Part shown: positions 1-6,826 of the stretch, one piece after another
How the letters are laid out: each line of letters starts with the position of its first letter
Numbering within the stretch: the first letter of the stretch is position 1
Assembly: GCA_019236485.1 (NCBI GenBank)
Contig: JAFAIY010000040.1
Coordinates: forward strand, 1-14,163
From: Comamonas sp.
GTDB lineage: Bacteria; Pseudomonadota; Gammaproteobacteria; Burkholderiales; Burkholderiaceae_C
Direction: 5' to 3'
DNA length: 14,163 nt
Program-made: the position numbers and the translations under genes
The notes under the pieces: model-generated
The model's input: the letters and a program-made list of their open reading frames with translations, nothing else
What the model was told of the DNA's origin: nothing
The model's database searches: none

Positions 1-457
1 CATCACGCTGCTGCTGGTGCTGCTGAGCCTGTTCGGCTGGATGGGCCTGGCCGACTATGTGCGCGCCGAGTTCCTGCGCAACCGCCAGCTCGACTATGTG
101 AAGTCGGCCCAGGCCCTGGGTGCGAGCAACCACTCCATCATCTTCCGCCATATCCTGCCCAACAGCATGACCCCCGTGATCACGTTCTTGCCGTTTCGCA
201 TGAGCGGCGCGATCCTGGCGCTGACCTCGCTGGACTTTCTGGGCCTGGGCGTGCCCCCCGGCACCCCTAGCCTGGGCGAGCTGTTGTCCCAGGGCAAGAA
301 CAATATCGACGCCTGGTGGATTTCCCTGTCGACCTTTGGCGTGCTGGTCATCACCCTGCTGCTGCTGACCTTTATGGGCGATGCGCTGCGCGATGCGCTG
401 GACCCGCGCAAGCAGGCCGCCACGGGTGCGGCCGCCGAAACGAAAGGCCGCTCATGA
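1..457 (+). CDS. yejE: Peptide ABC transporter inner-membrane permease, YejE type (3' part only)
   Basis: The gene enters from the left edge, with its first full codon at position 2, so the N-terminal half is missing. The visible 151 residues begin in a hydrophobic segment. They then carry the EAA-type cytoplasmic loop that contacts the ATPase (around the DYVKSAQALGASN stretch, followed by HILPNSMTPV). Next come a membrane segment and the GLGVPPGTPSLGELLSQGK region, typical of the second permease of the dipeptide/oligopeptide (DppC/OppC/YejE) family. A last membrane helix and a short charged tail follow (DALRDALDPRK). The stop overlaps the next gene's start (ATGA), so translation is probably coupled. 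The YejE assignment rests on the PSLGELL-QGK motif and the fused double-ATPase partner downstream. YejABEF imports peptides in Enterobacteria, including microcin C; the substrate here is not shown by sequence. Confidence 0.85.
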   Translation, partial: ITLLLVLLSLFGWMGLADYVRAEFLRNRQLDYVKSAQALGASNHSIIFRHILPNSMTPVITFLPFRMSGAILALTSLDFLGLGVPPGTPSLGELLSQGKNNIDAWWISLSTFGVLVITLLLLTFMGDALRDALDPRKQAATGAAAETKGRS

Positions 458-2103
458 GCCAGAGTGAAAAACCGGGCCCCCTGCTGGCCGTGCACGAGCT
501 GGGCGTGCGCTTCGGCGCCAAGCAGGTGGTGCAGGGCGTGAGCTTCGAGATGGCAGCTGGCGAGAAGCTGGCGCTGGTGGGCGAGTCGGGCTCGGGCAAG
601 TCGGTGACCGCGCTGTCGCTGCTGCGCCTTGCAGGTGAGGCCCAGCTATCGGGTCAGGCCTTGCTGGACGGGCGCGACCTGCTGCGTATTTCGGAGCGCG
701 AGATGCGGGCCGTGCGCGGCGGCGACATCGCCATGATCTTCCAGGAGCCGATGACGGCGCTCAACCCGCTGATGCCCGTGGGCGAGCAGGTGGCCGAGGT
801 GCTGCAGCTCAAGCAGGCTCTGAGCAAGGCCCAGGCCCAGAGGCAGGCGGTGGAGCTGTTGGCCACCACGGGCATCCCCGAGCCCGAGCGCCGCGCGCAG
901 TCCTATGCCTTCCAGCTCAGCGGTGGCCAACGCCAGCGCGCCATGATCGCCATGGCGCTGGCCAGCCGCCCCAGGCTGCTGCTGGCCGACGAGCCGACCA
1001 CGGCGCTGGACGTGAGCCTGCGCGGCCAGATTCTGGATCTGCTGGCCGATCTCCAGCGCCAGACGGGCATGGCCGTGCTCATGATCACCCACGATCTGCA
1101 TCTGGTGCGGCGCTTTGCGGACCGCGTGGCGGTGATGGAAAAAGGCCGTCTGGTCGAGCAGGGCGCGGTGGCCCAGGTCATGCATAGCCCGCAGCATCCG
1201 TACACGCGCAAGCTGCTGGGGAGCACGCCGGTGCGCAATGTGAACGAGGCCGAGCCGGCGCCGGAGGTGGCCGAGCTGGTGCATGCCAGATCGCTGAGCG
1301 TGAGCTATCCCACGCCTGTGCCCGGGATTCGCGGCTGGTTCCGCAAGGGGGAGTTCGTGGCCGTCCAGGGCGCGGACCTGGGGCTCAAGCCCGGGCGCAC
1401 GCTGGGGGTGATAGGCGAATCGGGCTCGGGCAAGTCCACGCTGGCCCAGGCCGTGCTGGGTCTGCTGCCCCATGGCGGCGAGCTGCAGGTGACGGGTCAG
1501 CGCTGGCAGCAGCCCGCCATGCGCAACAGCGCGGCCAATCTGGCACTGCGGCGCCGGATCCAGGTGGTGTTCCAGGATCCGTTCTCCTCGCTGTCGCCGC
1601 GCCTGACGGTGGAGGAAATCGTGGGCGAAGGCCTGTTAATTCATGCGCCACAGCTGAGCCCGCCGCAGCGCCGCGAGCGCGTGCTCCAGATGCTGGGTGA
1701 GGTGGGCATGGACGAGGCGCAGTTCCCCGGCCTGTTGCAGCGCTATCCGCACGAGTTCTCGGGCGGCCAACGTCAGCGCCTGGCGATTTCGCGCGCGCTG
1801 ATCATGGAGCCCGAGATCCTGGTGCTGGACGAGCCGACCAGCGCTCTCGACGTCACCATCCAGCAGCAGGTGCTGGCCTTGCTGCAGCGGCTGCAGCAGC
1901 AGCGCGGCCTGGCCTATCTGCTGATTACCCACGATGTGGACGTGATCCGGGCCATGGCCCATGAGGTGCTGGTCATGAAGGACGGCCGGATCGTGGAGCA
2001 GGGCGGCGTGCACGGCGTGCTGTCGGCGCCGCGCGAAGCCTATACGCGCAAGCTGGTCGAGGCCGCGGGCGGCGTCGCGGTGGCCCAGGTTCGCGGAAAT
2101 TGA
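454..2103 (+). CDS. yejF: Peptide ABC transporter ATP-binding protein with two fused nucleotide-binding domains, YejF type
   Basis: This 549-residue protein contains two complete ABC ATPase domains in one chain, the arrangement of YejF/GsiA-type proteins that power peptide importers. Domain 1 has Walker A GESGSGKS at residues 43-50, signature LSGGQ at 155-159 and Walker B ending in D179-E180. Domain 2 has an identical Walker A at 321-328, signature FSGGQ at 435-439 and Walker B D459-E460. Each domain ends with the oligopeptide-transporter C-terminal motif (HPYTRKLL near residue 250, then a similar AYTRKLV near the end). Both ATP sites look catalytically intact. The ATG at 454 overlaps the permease stop, which fixes the start; the frame is open further upstream but that part lies inside yejE. 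The gene ends in tandem stops, TGA then TAG. The protein should act on the cytoplasmic face of the inner membrane with the upstream permease. Confidence 0.92.
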   Translation: MSQSEKPGPLLAVHELGVRFGAKQVVQGVSFEMAAGEKLALVGESGSGKSVTALSLLRLAGEAQLSGQALLDGRDLLRISEREMRAVRGGDIAMIFQEPMTALNPLMPVGEQVAEVLQLKQALSKAQAQRQAVELLATTGIPEPERRAQSYAFQLSGGQRQRAMIAMALASRPRLLLADEPTTALDVSLRGQILDLLADLQRQTGMAVLMITHDLHLVRRFADRVAVMEKGRLVEQGAVAQVMHSPQHPYTRKLLGSTPVRNVNEAEPAPEVAELVHARSLSVSYPTPVPGIRGWFRKGEFVAVQGADLGLKPGRTLGVIGESGSGKSTLAQAVLGLLPHGGELQVTGQRWQQPAMRNSAANLALRRRIQVVFQDPFSSLSPRLTVEEIVGEGLLIHAPQLSPPQRRERVLQMLGEVGMDEAQFPGLLQRYPHEFSGGQRQRLAISRALIMEPEILVLDEPTSALDVTIQQQVLALLQRLQQQRGLAYLLITHDVDVIRAMAHEVLVMKDGRIVEQGGVHGVLSAPREAYTRKLVEAAGGVAVAQVRGN

Positions 2104-2256
2104 TAGCGCCCGGCGCAGACTGGTCAATGGTTATGACGCTGAAATGCCGGAATTCTGCGGCGCAGCCCTGGCTGCGGCCCGCGCGACAGGCCCGAAAACA
2201 CCGAATCCATACTCGAAAGTTTGTATTTTTCCGGCGCGATTTCTCAGGCTGTGGCC

Positions 2257-2262
2257 TAATAT
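2257..2262 (+). promoter_or_regulatory. Possible -10 element for the 53-residue protein gene
   Basis: TAATAT is a near-consensus sigma-70 -10 hexamer, 33 bases before the ATG at 2296. It lies in a locally AT-richer stretch that contrasts with the GC-rich surroundings. No convincing -35 hexamer is present at 16-18 bases upstream, so the promoter call is tentative. It would give a leader of about 27 bases. Confidence 0.35.
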
Positions 2263-2295
2263 GGCGTTTTTCAACCTTCCAATTGAGAATTCGAC

Positions 2296-2457
2296 ATGGG
2301 CAACAAGATCGTTACCGAAGCAGACCGCAAGGCCACTCCCCGTCCTCAGACTCCTAACGGCGTGACCCTGCCCACTCCCGGCCGTGGCCAGCAAGTGAGC
2401 CGCGCCCGCGGTGCTCACACCCACACCAAGAAGAACCCCGGCAAGCGCCACGGTTAA
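2296..2457 (+). CDS. Small basic uncharacterised protein (53 residues)
   Basis: I do not recognise this gene. It starts at ATG 2296 with a GAG-containing ribosome-binding site 8 bases upstream and ends with TAA. The product begins MGNKIVTEADRKATPRP, has a proline/threonine-rich middle and ends in the basic tail HTHTKKNPGKRHG. It has 11 Lys/Arg against 2 acidic residues, three His, and no Cys, Trp, Tyr or Phe. There is no signal peptide or membrane segment, so a cytoplasmic, largely unfolded protein that binds nucleic acid or ribosomes is plausible; this is inference only. Reality of the gene is supported by the ribosome-binding site, a -10-like TAATAT upstream, well-used codons for a GC-rich genome, and a strong intrinsic terminator shortly after the stop. 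It is independent of yejF (192-base gap) and converges with cbpM. Confidence 0.7.
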   Translation: MGNKIVTEADRKATPRPQTPNGVTLPTPGRGQQVSRARGAHTHTKKNPGKRHG

Positions 2458-2513
2458 TCGGTCCGGTCCGCCGGCGCGCGCCATGCGCGCAGCTGCTGCG
2501 GCCTTGCCGATGG

Positions 2514-2548
2514 AAAAAGCCCTCTCACTTCGGTGCGAGGGCTTTTTT
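2514..2548 (+). terminator. Bidirectional intrinsic terminator with UUCG tetraloop
   Basis: The hairpin has 15 possible pairs with one mismatch: AAAAAGCCCTC plus a CAC arm, a TTCG loop closed by C-G, then GTG and GAGGGCTTTTTT. A T-run follows on the plus strand and an A-run precedes the stem, so it can work in both directions. It ends the 53-residue protein gene on the plus strand, and cbpA-cbpM on the minus strand, whose last stop is at 2564. Confidence 0.9.
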
Positions 2549-2563
2549 GTTTGGGACACATAT

Positions 2564-2896
2564 TCAGCGCTGCAGGGCCTGGAGCTTGCGGCGCAGCTGT
2601 TGCACCTCCTCTATCAGGTCCGTGGTCAGGGCCGCCAGCTGGGGATCGGCGTCGAAGCTGTGCTCAAGCTGGGCGATGCGCCGGGCGCGCACCAGGGTCT
2701 GGCTGCTGAAGCGCCATTGCTCGGCACCGATCTCGTTGCTGCCGCCCGCGTTGTCGTAGCTGATGACGCCGGTGCGCACATGCTCTATCACCCATTGCTG
2801 GCTGGTGCTGCAGTGGCGGGCCAGTTCCTGCAGGTCCAGGCAGGCCTGGTCCAGCAGCTCGGCCGGTTCGTAGAAGGGGTAGTGATTGCTGCTCAT
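2564..2896 (-). CDS. cbpM: Chaperone modulator CbpM (MerR-like inhibitor of CbpA)
   Basis: This 110-residue cytoplasmic protein resembles the CbpM family, which binds the J-domain of CbpA and holds its co-chaperone activity in check. The N-terminal half looks like a compact helical MerR-type fold (segment DLQELARHCSTSQQWVIEHV, about residues 21-40). A glycine-containing turn follows, and a helical C-terminal part (about residues 70-110) is rich in Leu, Glu and Arg and probably forms a coiled coil. Its length is close to the usual ~100 residues. It starts 11 bases after the cbpA stop on the same strand, the standard cbpA-cbpM arrangement, and this context is the main support. It is followed by the shared UUCG terminator. 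Another small MerR-like regulator is the alternative but less likely given the neighbour. Confidence 0.85.
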   Translation of the reverse strand: MSSNHYPFYEPAELLDQACLDLQELARHCSTSQQWVIEHVRTGVISYDNAGGSNEIGAEQWRFSSQTLVRARRIAQLEHSFDADPQLAALTTDLIEEVQQLRRKLQALQR

Positions 2897-2907
2897 GGGT
2901 TGCTCTC

Positions 2908-3861
2908 TCAGCTCAGGCTACGGGCATCAAAGCCGGGGAAGGCCTTGGCGAAGTCGGCATAAGCCTGCTTCTGCGCGGCGCTTGCGGCGGGCGGGAACAC
3001 CACGTCCAGCACCAGGTACAGGTCTCCGGGCGTGACGGCGGGCAGGCCTTTGCCCTTGACGCGCAGCTTGCGCCCCGAGCGGTAGCCGGCCGGCACGGTG
3101 ACCTCCAGCTCGCCGGCCAGGGTCTTGAAGCGCGTGGGGCCGCCGAGTTCGGCTTCCCAGGGCGCCAGCGGCACGCGCTGATAGACATCCTTGCCTTCGC
3201 TCCACCAGCGCGGGTCGCTGCGAAAGTGCACCTCCAGCAGCAGATCTCCGGCAGCCCCCTTGCCCATGCCGGGATTGCCCTGGCCGGCCAGGCGGATCAT
3301 CTGCCCTTCGCGCACCCCCTTGGGAATGCTGACCTGCAGCTCCTTGTCCTTGTAGCTGGGTATGCCCTGATCGTCGAGCACGGTGCTGCGTAGGTGCAGG
3401 GAACGTACGGCGCCGCGGTAGCTGTCTTCCAGATCCAGCTCTATGCTGGCGTGCTGGTCTTGGCCGCGCATGTCCGGCATGCCGTGGCTGCCGGGCCGGC
3501 TGCGCCGCGCGCGGGCCGCCTGTCCGAACATATGCGAAAAAAAGTCGCTGAAGTCGGCCTCTCCCCCGGCGCCGTCGCGGCCGCGGAAATGAAACTCCTG
3601 CTGATCCCAGTCCGGCGGAGGCTGGAAGCCGCCCGAGCCTGCCGCTGTCGCATCTCCCATGCTGTCATAGGCTGCGCGTTTTTCGGGGTCCGAGAGCACG
3701 GTATTGGCCTCGTTGAGCTCGGCCATGCGCTGGGGCGCATTTTTTTCCTTGCTGATATCGGGGTGGTATTTGCGGGCGAGCTTGCGATAGGCCTTCTTGA
3801 TGTCGTCGGCCGAAGCACTCTTGTCCACCCCAAGTATCTTGTAGTAGTCCTTGTAGTCCAT
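2908..3861 (-). CDS. cbpA: DnaJ-family co-chaperone CbpA (curved-DNA-binding protein)
   Basis: The 317-residue protein starts MDYKDYYKILGV and has an N-terminal J-domain (about residues 1-70) with the HPD motif at 33-35 that stimulates DnaK ATPase. A Gly/Phe- and Asp-rich linker follows, then the two C-terminal substrate-binding beta domains. There is no CxxCxGxG zinc finger, which separates it from DnaJ proper and matches CbpA. ATG 3861 was chosen because it places the J-domain at the N-terminus as in the family and has GGGTGA just upstream. The frame stays open to 3924, but the added residues look unlike coding sequence for this family. It forms an operon with its modulator CbpM 11 bases downstream. 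In Escherichia coli, CbpA binds curved DNA and works with DnaK in stress and stationary phase; a heat-shock-like promoter is visible upstream here. Confidence 0.92.
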   Translation of the reverse strand: MDYKDYYKILGVDKSASADDIKKAYRKLARKYHPDISKEKNAPQRMAELNEANTVLSDPEKRAAYDSMGDATAAGSGGFQPPPDWDQQEFHFRGRDGAGGEADFSDFFSHMFGQAARARRSRPGSHGMPDMRGQDQHASIELDLEDSYRGAVRSLHLRSTVLDDQGIPSYKDKELQVSIPKGVREGQMIRLAGQGNPGMGKGAAGDLLLEVHFRSDPRWWSEGKDVYQRVPLAPWEAELGGPTRFKTLAGELEVTVPAGYRSGRKLRVKGKGLPAVTPGDLYLVLDVVFPPAASAAQKQAYADFAKAFPGFDARSLS

Positions 3862-3933
3862 GGATTCACCCATCATCAAGCCAGAACGGCGGATTGCCGG
3901 TTGCACGGCGCTTTCAGTCGCCACTATAGAAAA

Positions 3934-3961
3934 GAATAGGGACGCGGCCTATGGCTTCAAG
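3934..3961 (-). promoter_or_regulatory. Candidate sigma-32 (RpoH) heat-shock promoter for cbpA-cbpM
   Basis: Read on the minus strand, CTTGAAG (3961-3955) is followed after 13 bases by CCCTATTC (3941-3934). The heat-shock consensus is CTTGAAA, then a spacer, then CCCCATnT, so the -35 matches 6 of 7 and the CCCCAT core 5 of 6. Transcription would start near 3927, leaving a leader of about 65 bases before the cbpA ATG. A TATAGT -10-like hexamer (3928-3923) lies just downstream and could be an overlapping sigma-70 site, but it lacks a good -35. Confidence 0.55.
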
Positions 3962-4075
3962 GGCCGGTGTTGTGCGTGATCAAGCACTGTCAAAGCCGGA
4001 TTGGCAATAAGGCGCTACCATTGCTGCCGCCCGATTCGGCTGGGCTGGCAGGTGCCGGCCCGATGGGGCGAAGAG

Positions 4076-4456
4076 ATGAAGCAAGAAATGAACAAGGCGG
4101 ATGAGTGGTTGGTGGTATGCCTGTGTGCGGCCTGGTGCGGCACCTGCAAGGAATACCTGCAGCCTTTTGAGCGGCTGGCGGCCCAGTTTCCGCAGATGCG
4201 CTTTGTCTGGCTGGATGTGGAAGACCGCGAGGACGTGGCTGGCGATCTGGATGTGGAGACCTTTCCCACGGTGCTGGTGGCCCAGGGGCAACGGGCTAGG
4301 TTTCTGGGGCCGGTGCTGCCGCAGACCGCTGTCCTGGCGCGCATGCTGCAGTCTCTGCCTCAGGATGCGGCGGCAAGGCCTGCCGATGTGCAGGAGGCCC
4401 AGGATTTGCTGCAACGCCTGTTACAGGCCGATGACTTGCAGGAAGTCTTGCGTTAA
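4076..4456 (+). CDS. Thioredoxin-like thiol-disulfide protein, cytoplasmic
   Basis: This is a 126-residue thioredoxin-fold protein. After a short N-terminus, a beta strand leads into AAWCGTCKEY with the redox pair C21-C24; the classical thioredoxin sequence is WCGPC. The cis-proline loop follows in ETFPTVLV. Two more cysteines, C15 and C17, sit in the strand just before the active site, which is unusual. No signal peptide is present, so it should act in the cytoplasm as a reductase or thiol relay; the partner is unknown. The last ~25 residues (after DAAARP) form an extra helix rich in Leu, Asp and Gln. ATG 4076 was chosen as the first good start, with a purine-rich GGGGCGAAGAG before it; ATG 4088 is possible. 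The frame is open to a TTG at 4001, but that extension is not thioredoxin-like. It is divergent from cbpA and upstream of the rimP operon promoter. Confidence 0.85.
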   Translation: MKQEMNKADEWLVVCLCAAWCGTCKEYLQPFERLAAQFPQMRFVWLDVEDREDVAGDLDVETFPTVLVAQGQRARFLGPVLPQTAVLARMLQSLPQDAAARPADVQEAQDLLQRLLQADDLQEVLR

Positions 4457-4480
4457 GTGCTATTTTATGAGAGGCGCTTT

Positions 4481-4509
4481 TTGCGAAAACAACGGTTTGC
4501 GGCTACAAT
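4481..4509 (+). promoter_or_regulatory. Sigma-70 promoter of the rimP-nusA-infB operon
   Basis: TTGCGA (4481-4486) and TACAAT (4504-4509) are separated by exactly 17 bases. The -10 matches 5 of 6 and the -35 4 of 6 consensus positions. The predicted start is near 4516, only about 9 bases before the hairpin of the next feature. It lies 24 bases after the thioredoxin-like gene, so it separates that gene from the ribosome operon. Confidence 0.7.
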
Positions 4510-4524
4510 TGCAGCTTCACGACC

Positions 4525-4556
4525 AAACGGGCGGGTACACACCGCCCGTTTTTTTT
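4525..4556 (+). terminator. Promoter-proximal intrinsic terminator / putative rimP leader attenuator
   Basis: A perfect 10-pair stem (AAACGGGCGG with CCGCCCGTTT), a 7-base loop GTACACA and an eight-T run (4549-4556) make a textbook intrinsic terminator. It ends transcripts from the thioredoxin-like gene. It also lies directly downstream of the operon promoter, so most transcripts from that promoter should stop after about 40 bases unless termination is relieved. Comparable leader attenuators before rimP-nusA-infB are known in gammaproteobacteria (from memory, an Rfam family named rimP leader). Confidence 0.88.
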
Positions 4557-4636
4557 GGGCAAATCACGGCCGGGCCTGCTGTTTACGGCGCCAAGAGCTT
4601 GATTTGACGGATTTTTCGGGACTGAACTGAATACAC

Positions 4637-5230
4637 GTGGCATTACAGCAAATCGTTGAACAAACCGTGACGGGTCTGGGCTATGACCTGGTTGAAATTG
4701 AACGCTCGGCAGGAGGCCTGCTGCGCATCACGATTGATTTGCCTTGGCAGGCGCCGGAGGAAGGTGCGCCTGAGCTGCCCGAGGGGATGGCCCCCGCACA
4801 GTTCGTGACAGTGGAAGACTGCGAGAAGGTCACACGTCAGCTGCAGTTTGCGCTGGAGGTCGATGGCGTGGACTATGCCCGACTGGAGGTTTCCTCTCCA
4901 GGGATTGACCGGCTTTTGCGTCACGAACAGGATTTCATCCGCTTTGAAGGCGAGATGGTGGACCTTACGCTCAAGGAGCCCATCGGGGCGGCCGGCGGCG
5001 AGAAGATCAATGCCAATCGCAAGAAGTTTCGTGGCACGCTGGAGCGTGCGGAGGGCGGTGGCTGGCAGCTTGTCTGGAGCGACGAGCCTCCGGTCAAACC
5101 CGGGGTGCGCGTGAGCAAGAAGCGCGAGCCGGCTCCGCTGCACGCACTGGGCTTTACGCTGGACGAGTTGCGAGAAGTTCGTCTGGCACCGATTGTGAAT
5201 TTCAAAGGACGTGCGGCCAAGCCCGAGTGA
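4637..5230 (+). CDS. rimP: Ribosome maturation factor RimP
   Basis: RimP binds the small ribosomal subunit and is needed for 30S maturation. The N-terminal alpha/beta domain contains GYDLVEIE (15-22), a D34 strand end and the conserved EVSSPGIDR block (84-92). A C-terminal SH3-like domain follows, with KFRGTL and the closing VRLAPIVNF strand. At 197 residues it is longer than the ~150 of Escherichia coli. The extra length is an acidic, Pro-rich insertion after strand 2 (about residues 37-55) and lysine/glycine-rich loops in the C-domain. The start is GTG 4637, fixed by the conserved N-terminus MALQQIVEQTVTGLG. There is no clear Shine-Dalgarno sequence upstream (GACTGAACTGAATACAC), so initiation may be weak or regulated. 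It is the first gene of the operon, 80 bases behind the leader terminator. Confidence 0.95.
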   Translation: MALQQIVEQTVTGLGYDLVEIERSAGGLLRITIDLPWQAPEEGAPELPEGMAPAQFVTVEDCEKVTRQLQFALEVDGVDYARLEVSSPGIDRLLRHEQDFIRFEGEMVDLTLKEPIGAAGGEKINANRKKFRGTLERAEGGGWQLVWSDEPPVKPGVRVSKKREPAPLHALGFTLDELREVRLAPIVNFKGRAAKPE

Positions 5231-5259
5231 GGCGGCTGAAGCGTTTGAATCTTTTGGGG

Positions 5260-5289
5260 CAAAGAGGCGAAAAGCTGTGGTCCTCTTTG
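5260..5289 (+). other. Inverted repeat / RNA hairpin between rimP and nusA
   Basis: CAAAGAGG (5260-5267) and CCTCTTTG (5282-5289) form a perfect 8-pair stem around a 14-base loop in the 85-base rimP-nusA gap. A G-U pair can extend it by one. No T-run follows, so it is not an intrinsic terminator. It ends 12 bases before the nusA ribosome-binding site AGGAG (5302-5306). Possible roles are mRNA processing, stability or control of nusA expression. Confidence 0.6.
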
Positions 5290-5315
5290 TGTGATTGAAA
5301 TAGGAGAGTCGTCGC

Positions 5316-6803
5316 ATGAATCGCGAACTGTTGATGTTGGTTGAAGCCATTTCGCGTGAAAAGAACGTGGAACGCGATGTGGTGTTTGGTGCCGTGGAAT
5401 CCGCGCTGGCACAGGCCACCAAGAAGCTGTACCAAGGTGAAGTAGACATCCGCGTGTCCATCGATCGCGAAAGCGGCGACTACGACACCTTCCGCCGCTG
5501 GGTGGTCGTGTCCGACGACGCCGGCCTGCAAAACCCCGACGCCGAAGAAATGCTGATGGACGCGGAAGAGCGCGTGGCCGGCATTCAGGTGGGTGAATTC
5601 ATCGAAGAGCAGATCGAATCCCTGCCCATCGGTCGCATCGGCGCCATGGCTGCCAAGCAGGTCATCCTGCAGAAGATTCGGGATGCCGAGCGCGAAATGC
5701 TGCTCAACGAATTCCTGGCCCGTGGCGAGAAGATCTTCACCGGCACGGTCAAGCGCATGGACAAGGGCGACATCATTGTCGAATCCGGCCGTGTGGAAGG
5801 CCGCCTCAAGCGTAGCGAGATGATCCCCAAGGAAAATCTGCGCAACGGCGACCGCGTGCGCGCCATGATCATGGAAGTGGACGCCACGCTGCGCGGCGCG
5901 CCCATCATCCTGTCGCGCTCGGCCCCCGAGTTCATGGTGGAGCTGTTCCGCAACGAAGTGCCCGAGATCGAGCAGGGCCTGCTGGAGATCAAGAGCTGCG
6001 CCCGCGACTCTGGCAGCCGCGCCAAGATCGCCGTGCTCTCGCACGACAAACGCGTGGACCCCATCGGCACCTGCGTGGGTGTGCGCGGTACGCGTGTCAA
6101 CGCCGTGACCAATGAGCTGGCCGGCGAGCGCGTGGACATCGTGCTGTGGTCCGAGGACCCCGCCCAGTTCGTGATCGGTGCTCTGGCTCCGGCCAATGTC
6201 TCCTCCATCGTGGTGGACGAGGAAAAGCACGCCATGGACGTGGTGGTGGACGAGGAAAACCTGGCCATCGCCATCGGCCGCGGCGGTCAGAACGTGCGTC
6301 TGGCCTCCGAGCTCACGGGCTGGAAAATCAACATCATGGACGCTGCCGAGTCTGCCCAGAAGCAGGCTGACGAATCGGCTGTCTCGCGCAAGCTGTTCAT
6401 GGAAAAGCTGGATGTGGACGAGGAAATCGCCGGCATCCTGATCGAAGAAGGTTTTGAGACCCTGGAAGAAGTGGCGTATGTGCCGCTGCAGGAAATGCTC
6501 GAAATCGAAGCTTTCGACGAAGAGACGGTGAACGAGCTGCGCAGCCGCGCCAAGGATGCATTGCTGAGTCAGGAAATTGCTCGCGAAGAGAATGTGAGCA
6601 AGGCATCCGAGGATCTGCTGTCGCTGGACGGCATCACGTCCGAGCTGGTGGACAAGCTGGCTCAGGCTGGCGTGCACTCCCGCGACGATCTGGCCGACCT
6701 GGCCATCGACGAGCTGACCGAAATCACCGGTCAGACCGCCGAAGAGGCCAAGGCCTTGATCATGAAGGCGCGTGAGCACTGGTTCACCGATGGGCAAGAG
6801 TAA
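5316..6803 (+). CDS. nusA: Transcription termination/antitermination factor NusA
   Basis: NusA binds RNA polymerase and modulates pausing, intrinsic termination and lambda N- or rrn-type antitermination. The 495-residue protein shows the full domain series. The N-terminal polymerase-binding domain is at about 1-130, followed by an S1 domain (about 135-200, [16 protein letters not shown] region). KH1 and KH2 follow, with GTCVGVRG at 251-258 and the IGRGGQN loop from residue 320. Two C-terminal acidic repeat domains are at about 367-417 and 431-490; the second has helix-hairpin-helix character. Such C-terminal repeats are found in proteobacterial NusA and contact polymerase alpha or N/Rho partners. 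The start is supported by AGGAG 9 bases upstream. Its position between rimP and infB is the conserved arrangement. A hairpin upstream and the terminator at the operon head make autoregulation plausible. Confidence 0.97.
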   Translation: MNRELLMLVEAISREKNVERDVVFGAVESALAQATKKLYQGEVDIRVSIDRESGDYDTFRRWVVVSDDAGLQNPDAEEMLMDAEERVAGIQVGEFIEEQIESLPIGRIGAMAAKQVILQKIRDAEREMLLNEFLARGEKIFTGTVKRMDKGDIIVESGRVEGRLKRSEMIPKENLRNGDRVRAMIMEVDATLRGAPIILSRSAPEFMVELFRNEVPEIEQGLLEIKSCARDSGSRAKIAVLSHDKRVDPIGTCVGVRGTRVNAVTNELAGERVDIVLWSEDPAQFVIGALAPANVSSIVVDEEKHAMDVVVDEENLAIAIGRGGQNVRLASELTGWKINIMDAAESAQKQADESAVSRKLFMEKLDVDEEIAGILIEEGFETLEEVAYVPLQEMLEIEAFDEETVNELRSRAKDALLSQEIAREENVSKASEDLLSLDGITSELVDKLAQAGVHSRDDLADLAIDELTEITGQTAEEAKALIMKAREHWFTDGQE

Positions 6804-6826
6804 GGTCAGGGAGGTTCAGAGCATTT

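Noticed and set aside
2161..2176. CGCAGC/GCTGCG hairpin after yejF as a terminator
   Set aside because: Only six pairs with a tight loop and no T-run. It may be chance in GC-rich sequence; no clear yejF terminator was found in the 192-base gap.
3862..3924. N-terminal extension of cbpA
   Set aside because: J-domain proteins of this family begin directly with the DYYKILGV block, and ATG 3861 has its own GGGTGA.
4604..4632. TTGACG at 4604 as -35 of a second rimP promoter
   Set aside because: The matching -10 position reads CTGAAT (3 of 6), and the start would fall on or after the GTG start codon.
5202..6797. A minus-strand frame of about 531 codons antisense to nusA
   Set aside because: Low-complexity His/Leu/Gln-rich product opposite conserved NusA domains; a shadow of codon bias.
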